From Cyanoderma ruficeps (lineage: Eukaryota > Chordata > Aves > Passeriformes > Timaliidae): DNA of 64,000 nucleotides. The notes under the pieces were generated by a model. The model had not been told where the DNA came from. It saw only the letters and a list, made by a program, of their open reading frames with translations, and made no database searches. The position numbers and the translations under genes were made by a program. The stretch is from the NCBI GenBank assembly GCA_008694505.1, contig VZDJ01000216.1:2589539-2653538 (forward strand), in the 5' to 3' direction. Shown here piece by piece: positions 57,611-64,000 of this stretch (positions are counted from its first letter, which is position 1; each line of letters starts with the position of its first letter).

Positions 57611-59869
57611 GGACGAGGGGCCGATGGTTCTGCAGCCCGGTGATGTATCACTGTGGGGTTGTTTTCTATTAGAAGTTGCCACACGCTATTTCAGAGTTAT
57701 GTTCTACTTATTTAAATACTCAAAAGACAGATCTCATTTATGGAAGCCAAACTTCCTCACTCCTGTTTTTCATACAAGTGCACACATGTGCTCTCCTAGT
57801 AACTGCAATCCCAAAAAAAACAATTTCAGCACAACCTGACAGCTGTGCTTCTGCATCTCATGGCCTCTGGGTGGTGACAACCAGCTTGGAGGCACATATT
57901 TGTGGATGAATCCATGGAGACATGGATGAATTCTGCTGTGGGAATCATTTCCCTGCCTTTGCATACATGTTGTAAAGTCAATGCTCTGCTGTTTGCTCTA
58001 TGCAAACAATGCTCACGTTGTACCAGACAAACTGTTTGCAGAACAGTTTCCTTTTTGTTTTGTTTATAAAAGATCTGCAGTAAAAAATAAATACCAAGGA
58101 TATTCATCCAGTCCAGAAACATAAATAAAACACTAGAGCAAACCTAGCCCAAAAATTGAAGCAACTGACTTAACTTTAAACATTTCTTACCAACTCCACT
58201 GCCAGCAAAGGGAACAAACAGCAGCTGTGTTGAAATAACTGCTCTGGGGAAGCCACAGTGCAGCACCATCACTCTGTGCCTGGGAAGGGAGGAAAAGTCC
58301 TACCTGGCTCCTTCTGAGCAGCTCACAACCCTGCCAGGCAGCAAGGCTTTGGGGAAAGCCCCGTGGCTGAGTGGTGCTTCCCAGGGGCACATCAGGATAG
58401 ACATGAGCTACTTTCTGCAGATAAGGGGCACTTGGTAGCAAACAAAAGGATTTTTAGTGGGTGTTTTTCAGACTAGTCTAAGCTGCTCTGCCACCTAATC
58501 ATCCCTTAACAACTTCCCCCAACCCCAGCTAAATCCCTCCCACCACACGGTTTTGTCCAAAATTATTAACTACCTGCCTAATTACCAGAACTCCAAGTCT
58601 CATGGTTGCAGAGCACTCCCCCAAACCATTAATCACCCCACAGGGCAGAGTGAGGAAGGCTGGCAGCAAACTCACCTGCTGGGCTGAGCTGAGCTGCAGG
58701 AAAGGCAACAGCTCCATTGCTGATGGATGCTCCAGCGTTCAGCCAGCCCAGGGGAGCAAAGCCAGGGCACAGTGAGGCTGCTCCCAGCAGCTTTGAGGAG
58801 GTTTCCTGGGAACAGCACTGCTCCTGGGTTGTGCTGTGATAGGATCCTCACCTGGCTGTGCTTCTTTGCTTCAAGGGCTGGTGGGCAGATTCTCTCCTGG
58901 CCCGTGACAGTGCAGCTCCAGGGCCTTGCTGCTGGCCCAGACCAAAGGAAACAGGCTGGGAGTGGATGCTCCAGGCTGTGTGCTATGGTTTTCCCTACTG
59001 TGAGGCAACAAATTGCCCAGCATTGATCATGGCAGCTGAGATGGCCACCAACAGCAGTGATAGGCCTGACAATAACCAGAGACCCTGCAGAGCCTGGGAC
59101 AGAGCCTGGGCAGATCTCAGACTGGAAACTTGCTGTTACAGATTACTAATGCTGGGCACCACCTACAGCAGGAAGGTAATGGGAGCTGAGTGTGCTGAGC
59201 CTGCCAGAGTGGGAACAGTTTCCTTCTGGAACCCAGACTTCAAATTCCAGCTGGGTTATATGGAAATAGAGGCTATGCTGCTGGTCTGGTGGGTGAAGGA
59301 GGGGGAGAAAGCCTCTACTCTCATGGATTCTTTTGGGTGTGTTTGAGTTCCTGAATAGCATCAGCTGAAAAAGCCCTTGGGAGAGGGGAAGGAGCAGTTG
59401 ATATGAATAGAAAGTAATTTTCTCATCTCATAAACCCAGGGGATGCTCCACAATAGGAAGAACATTTGAGATATGAGAATTGCTTGTTTCAGGAAGGACT
59501 GAGTAGTGGAAGTTACAGAGGAGTAACTTCCTTTTAGTTCACCTGAAGAAATAGCAAGTGCAGATTTTCAAGTACTGCTGGGTGGGACTGTAACCCTTTG
59601 GTGTTCAGGTCCCTCTTTTAGAAGTGCCCAAATGACCAGGAAGCAAAGTCCCATTGGTTTTCAGTTTTAAAGACAAATATAACAAAATTTTTAAAAATAT
59701 AGAACAGAAGGACACTTTAGGGGGTTCAGTGCTGGGAGATCAGGGAGAGCAAGAGTCTGCAAAACCTGTGTGGATTGGGCTGCAGGGCATGGGATTGCAT
59801 GAGGGAGAAGTAACTGCCTTCAGCCACAGCCTGCAGAGACAACACAGCCACAGACACTCACTTGCTATG
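57611..59869. other. ERV-EVPL intergenic gap
   Basis: No gene, RNA or recognised repeat is seen. A plus-strand AATAAA lies near 58085. The open frame at 58858-59346 on the plus strand (162 codons) has no recognisable family or splice context. Confidence 0.4.
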
Positions 59870-59875
59870 TTTATT
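59870..59875 (-). promoter_or_regulatory. EVPL polyadenylation signal (AATAAA)
   Basis: TTTATT on the plus strand reads AATAAA on the minus strand, about 340 nt beyond the EVPL stop. It is the nearest canonical signal. Confidence 0.65.
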
Positions 59876-60215
59876 GCATGCAGAATGACCCAACTGGAAA
59901 ACACTCTGGCTTTCCCCCTTTCTGGGCATAGCCACATTTAACCTACTCCCTGTGAAGTTCTCCCAGTCAACCCCTCTCTGGGCTGATTAGGGAACAGCAC
60001 CCAGGGACAGTGGGGACCCCCCCATAGCAGACCCACGACCACGTTTTCTTCCTCGCACGGCCGAGCTGTGTTGGGAGGCAGGTAGCTAAGAGAGAAGAGT
60101 AGGCAGCCCTAAATTCTAGATGCTCCATTCCTGTGAGCCTGCTGCCTTTGTGGGGAGACGTGTTCTGAAGGGATGAACTCCTGAACTCCGAGCCCCAGGA
60201 TCTGCCTTGGTCCAT

Positions 60216-63200
60216 TCAATGCCTGAATCGCGAGAGCCTGGGGGAGCGGCTCGCCTGGTGGTACCGCTGATACCCCTCCGACGCGGCCGGGAGCAGCAGG
60301 AGGTGGCTCAGAGGATCCTTCTGGCAGAGGGCCATGGCCTCCTTGTAATTCATCTTCTCTTTAGTGACAGGGTCAACGAGATCTTTTTCATAGTTGGACT
60401 CATCCTGGAGCCTATTGGCCAAGTTGCTTGTTATCATCCCTGTCTGGACAGCTTCCAGCACAGGGATGCGACCGGTTTTCTTGGGATCGATGAGCCCTCC
60501 AGTTAGATGCTGGACTTGCAGGTAGGGGAAAGCACTGTCCTTGGTCATCCAACCCTTCTGAACTGCTTCCCCCACAGACAGCCTTCGCTTGGTCACTGGG
60601 TCCTCAATGCCTGTGAAAGCCTTCTGGGCATTGAGCAGTCTCTGCATGTAGGTCCTGTCAATCAGCCCCCTCTCGATCGCCTTATGCACCGAGAACCGGT
60701 CTCTGGAAATGAGGTCTATGATGCCCCCCGTGGCAGCCTGGGCCTCCAGGAGCTTCTGACCTGTCATGGGATCGAGCAGCTTCTTTGCAACGGCAGTTTT
60801 GATGTTGTACTTGGTGTTGGTGGTGGTGTCATACACCCCGGCGATGGGGGATGTGTCATCACATATGCCCTTCTGTGAGGCTGGGGGGAAGAAGGTTTGG
60901 GTTTGGTGGGTGGTGGGTGATGTGAGTGGGGATTTGGAGATGATGGAGCCAATTGAGAGGGACGAGGGAGGCTTGGTTTCCCCGGCCACCAGCAAGGCAA
61001 ATTCAGAGATGGGAATCTTGCCATCCCGGTACAGCTGGTACTCCTCCTTTGTGATCCTCCTCAGCCTTAGTGCATCATCGATGGAATACTGCTTCCCACT
61101 TTTCTTGTCAAGGAGAAGTGAGATCTCCCCATTTGGGCCCAGGGTGGTGATTTCTTCCCAGTCACACTCCAGCTCTTGCAGCTGGATGTACTGGCCTCTG
61201 TCTATGATCCCTCGCTTATAGGCCTCGTAGGGGGACATGTCCTTCCCTGTGTCAGGGTCCAAAATAGAGATCTTGGTGGAGAGGTTCGTCTCTCTCATCT
61301 GGGTCTCATGATTGATTTCTTCACGGTTGACCTTTGACTGGAGATCCCGAATGAACCTCTCCTTGTTGTAGATCTGGTCCTTCTCCCTAAGGATTTCTGC
61401 CTCCAGCAGGGAAACCTCATGTTCCAGCTGCTTCTTCTTCTGCCTGTCATTCTCAGTCCTCTGGCTGAGCAGTTTGGATTCCTCCCGAAGGAAGAGAACT
61501 TTCTGCTGCTTTTGCCTCTCCAGCTCCCGCAGTTCACTCTCCAAGTTGGCTCTCTCCTGGATGGCCACATTCCTGGCTTTCTGCAGCTCCGTCTCTTCAC
61601 GAGCCCATGTCCTCTTCATGCCTTCAGCCCTCTCGATCCTCTCCCGGAGCCGCCGTACCTCTTCTTCTGCCTTTTGCTTGGCTCCCCTCTCCCTGCTCAG
61701 CAGCTCCCAGATGCGTGCACGTTCACTCTCCAGTGCTCTGTCCTTTTCCACTCGAATCACCTCCTTGTAGATGGTCTTTTCCTGGGATTTAGTTTTCTGC
61801 AGGACATCGACTTGCACCTGCAGGTTCTTGCATTCTCTCTGCAAGCTCAGCACCTCCATCTTCTCCCGGTCCAGCTCCAAGCGCAGGCTGCTGGCAGACT
61901 GTTCCAGGACTGGATCCTTCTCCAGCTTGACCACTTCTTCCATAATGATTTTTTCTTGTACTGGAGCTGGGCTCTCCTCCAACTCCTTTATTCTCAGTGT
62001 AATTTGTCTCATCTCCTTCTCCAGTGCAAGCCTCTTGCTTCGATCCTCCTGAAAGTTGAGCAACTTCTCTTGCTCTTCCACCAGCACACGAACCTGCTGC
62101 ACCTCACGTTCCAGGCGACGCCTGTTGCTCACCTCCTCATCCAGACTGCGCCTCAGCCTGCTGTGCTCATCTCGGAGCTTTGGATCCTTTTGGGTCACTA
62201 TCACCTCTTGAACAACCACCTTCTCCTCTGGCTTCCGCCTCTCCAGTAGCATGTATTTATTCTGCAGGTCATAGATGGCATCCTCTGCAGCTCTCCTCTT
62301 CTGGGACATGTTACGCACCTCCTGACGCAGGCGATCGGCTTCTTTTTCCAAGAGTGGATCGTTCTCGTATCGGATGACTTCCTTGTTGACCAGCTTGGTT
62401 TCCACCTTGGATCTCTCCCTCCTCCATTCATCCCTTTCCCCCTGAAGCCTAATGAGCTGCTCCTGGGTCCTGCCATTGGTGTTCACAAGTTCATTGAGCT
62501 GCTCTTTCAGCCTGTCAATTTCCCTGAGAATTTCTGGACTCTTCTCATGTTTCACCACCTCCTCTATGACCTCTTTAAACTCCACCTCTGGTTTTTGTGA
62601 CCTGAGGACTTTGAGCTCTGCTAAGGCCTCTTCCACTTCACTGTCAATCTTTGTCCTTTTCAGAGTGACTTCCTGCAGCTCCCTTTTGAGCTGTGCAATC
62701 TGCCGCTCTGTTTCAGGGTCCACCATGAAGATCTCATTGACCCTTTCTTTCACCTCTATCCTGGGCTTTTGCTTCTCTGCAATACTGTATTGGCTCTGCA
62801 GCTCTCCCAGCTCACCTGTCAGCATCAAGTTTTTGCTCCTCTCTTCTTCGATCAGAGTTTTAAGCTTGGAAGTCTCTTTCAGTAACTCTGGGTCCTGCTC
62901 TACCTGTTTCACCTCCTTAACAATAATTTTGGGTTCTGCTGTTTCAATCAATCTTTCCACCTCTTCAATCTTGTTCTTCACTTTCACTATTGCTTCTTCT
63001 GCAGACTTTCTTTTGAAGGATTCCTCATCGATTTGTAACTGCAGGGTCCTAACAGACTTCAGCATTTCTGGGTTTTTCTCCAGTTTGATGAGCTCCTTCA
63101 CCACCACCTTCTCTCGGATGTTGGGCTGCTTTCGCTCCAGCATGTGCAGCTCCCTCTTACGCTGCTCAAGCTCAGAAGAGGCAGCCAAGCTTTCCTCCTG

Positions 63201-63665
63201 GAGACGCCTGATCTTCTGACGAAGACTGGCTGCTTGGCCATCCAGGCTTGGATCTTTCTCAATTTTTGTGATCTCTTTGGTGAGGAGCTGAGCAGGAGCG
63301 ACCTTCTTCTCACTCTCCATCTGGGCAAGCTTACGGCTCATCACATCAATGTCTTCTTGCAGGCTCTGCCTCTTTTTGCCTTCCTCTTCAATCTGCTGTA
63401 CCATCCTAGACAGGTTGCTCTCCACCTGTGGGTCTCTGTAGTATTCAATCACCTCTTTTTCTTCCACTCTTTCAATGGGCTTCTGAGTTTTCAACATCAG
63501 CAGTTTGTTTCTGTGTTCCTCCAGGTCCTCTTCAATCCTGGCCACTTTCCTCCTTTCCTCCTCCAGCTGCAATTTCAACCCCTGAGAGTCCCTGCTTGTT
63601 GTGGCTTTGTTTTCAGCTTTCTGGGTTTGCTCACGTACAGCTTCAATGTCCTCATGCACTTCCTT
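60216..63665 (-). CDS. EVPL: EVPL, envoplakin, last coding exon (C-terminal 1149 residues; 5' part outside the window)
   Basis: One 3450-nt exon runs from acceptor CTTGCAG (exon base 63665, phase 0) to the stop at 60216-60218. The upstream exons lie beyond the window. Residues 1 to about 790 of the exon form the coiled-coil rod, with a repeating EV(I/V)xxEKDP-like motif. About 795-880 holds a plakin-type linker (SILDPDTGKDMSPYEAYKRG). About 943-1110 holds the C-terminal plakin repeat modules, with DPVTKRRLSVGEAVQKG-like units. A basic Arg/Ser-rich tail ends SRFRH. In epithelia envoplakin pairs with periplakin, joins desmosomes to keratin filaments and is cross-linked into the cornified envelope. 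EVPL ends convergently with CDK3, as in human. The giant last exon is typical of plakins. Confidence 0.94.
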   Translation of the reverse strand, partial: KEVHEDIEAVREQTQKAENKATTSRDSQGLKLQLEEERRKVARIEEDLEEHRNKLLMLKTQKPIERVEEKEVIEYYRDPQVESNLSRMVQQIEEEGKKRQSLQEDIDVMSRKLAQMESEKKVAPAQLLTKEITKIEKDPSLDGQAASLRQKIRRLQEESLAASSELEQRKRELHMLERKQPNIREKVVVKELIKLEKNPEMLKSVRTLQLQIDEESFKRKSAEEAIVKVKNKIEEVERLIETAEPKIIVKEVKQVEQDPELLKETSKLKTLIEEERSKNLMLTGELGELQSQYSIAEKQKPRIEVKERVNEIFMVDPETERQIAQLKRELQEVTLKRTKIDSEVEEALAELKVLRSQKPEVEFKEVIEEVVKHEKSPEILREIDRLKEQLNELVNTNGRTQEQLIRLQGERDEWRRERSKVETKLVNKEVIRYENDPLLEKEADRLRQEVRNMSQKRRAAEDAIYDLQNKYMLLERRKPEEKVVVQEVIVTQKDPKLRDEHSRLRRSLDEEVSNRRRLEREVQQVRVLVEEQEKLLNFQEDRSKRLALEKEMRQITLRIKELEESPAPVQEKIIMEEVVKLEKDPVLEQSASSLRLELDREKMEVLSLQRECKNLQVQVDVLQKTKSQEKTIYKEVIRVEKDRALESERARIWELLSRERGAKQKAEEEVRRLRERIERAEGMKRTWAREETELQKARNVAIQERANLESELRELERQKQQKVLFLREESKLLSQRTENDRQKKKQLEHEVSLLEAEILREKDQIYNKERFIRDLQSKVNREEINHETQMRETNLSTKISILDPDTGKDMSPYEAYKRGIIDRGQYIQLQELECDWEEITTLGPNGEISLLLDKKSGKQYSIDDALRLRRITKEEYQLYRDGKIPISEFALLVAGETKPPSSLSIGSIISKSPLTSPTTHQTQTFFPPASQKGICDDTSPIAGVYDTTTNTKYNIKTAVAKKLLDPMTGQKLLEAQAATGGIIDLISRDRFSVHKAIERGLIDRTYMQRLLNAQKAFTGIEDPVTKRRLSVGEAVQKGWMTKDSAFPYLQVQHLTGGLIDPKKTGRIPVLEAVQTGMITSNLANRLQDESNYEKDLVDPVTKEKMNYKEAMALCQKDPLSHLLLLPAASEGYQRYHQASRSPRLSRFRH

Positions 63666-64000
63666 CTGCAAGGGAAAAAAAAAATCACTCTTTTAAGGTG
63701 ACTCAGAGGTCTCTTAAGTGACATGGCATGGTGGGAGACAAAATTGGCACAGAATCCTCAGGCAGTCTTCAAATAAGGCTGTTTGTAAATGGAAAGTGAG
63801 CACACAATCCCATCATCTCAAGCAACTGACTTGGTGGGTCTTCCCCTTGAGATGGAGGTGCTGCAGCAGCCCAAAAATGTGCTTTGTGCTGCCTTTTGTA
63901 TCTGCAGCCAAGGGAGAGCATCACAGCCAGTCCCCAGTTTAGTCTCTTGTGCTTCCTGAACCCACTAAAAGTCACCTGCTCCTGACACCTTTCCTACAGG
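63666..64000 (-). other. EVPL intron upstream of the last exon
   Basis: A polypyrimidine tract and CAG acceptor directly precede the exon on the minus strand. No further exon is recognised before the window edge. Confidence 0.6.

Noticed and set aside
61419..62249. 276-codon plus-strand open frame
   Set aside because: It is antisense to the EVPL coiled coil. Its Leu/Phe-rich product is what results from reading Glu/Lys/Gln codons backwards.

Overview
The window is vertebrate nuclear DNA, almost certainly from a bird and possibly a songbird. The gene order matches human 17q25.1, the introns are short with standard GT-AG splice sites, and the only abundant interspersed repeats are CR1-like fragments and LTRs of avian endogenous retroviruses. 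Six complete protein-coding genes and the large last exon of a seventh can be read exon by exon. In order they are TRIM47(-), TRIM65(-), MRPL38(-), ACOX1(-), TEN1(+), CDK3(+) and EVPL(-, 3' part). All exon joins given here keep frame, and each predicted length is close to that of the human orthologue as I recall it.

Layout. Positions 1-14000 hold two neighbouring TRIM E3 ubiquitin ligase genes with the same exon plan. Positions 15500-20700 hold MRPL38 (mitoribosome subunit mL38), whose introns carry several repeats, including a roughly 1-kb CR1 copy and a probable solo LTR. Positions 22000-42160 hold ACOX1 (peroxisomal acyl-CoA oxidase) with both mutually exclusive third exons and two solo LTRs in introns. 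ACOX1 and TEN1 are head to head across less than 200 bp of CpG-rich DNA. TEN1 (telomere CST complex) is followed on the same strand by CDK3. EVPL converges on CDK3 from the right.

The CDK3-EVPL gap holds the most unusual object: a gammaretrovirus-like provirus that lacks a visible 5' LTR. Its protease, RT, integrase and env are decayed or deleted, but it keeps a 604-codon gag reading frame with no stop. That frame has an N-terminal glycine, an unusual Cys/His cluster, a capsid-like region, a charged helix and one CCHC knuckle. A TATA-like box and a CpG-rich leader lie upstream, and the 3' LTR supplies a polyadenylation signal. A solo LTR of the same family lies inside ACOX1 intron 9. Whether the gag frame is a co-opted host gene or simply a young, not yet broken one cannot be decided from this sequence.

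FBF1, which lies between MRPL38 and ACOX1 in human, is not visible in the short gap here. The genes are unrelated housekeeping or tissue genes held together by ancient synteny, not an operon. The plausible functional links are the shared ACOX1/TEN1 promoter region and possible TEN1-CDK3 readthrough.
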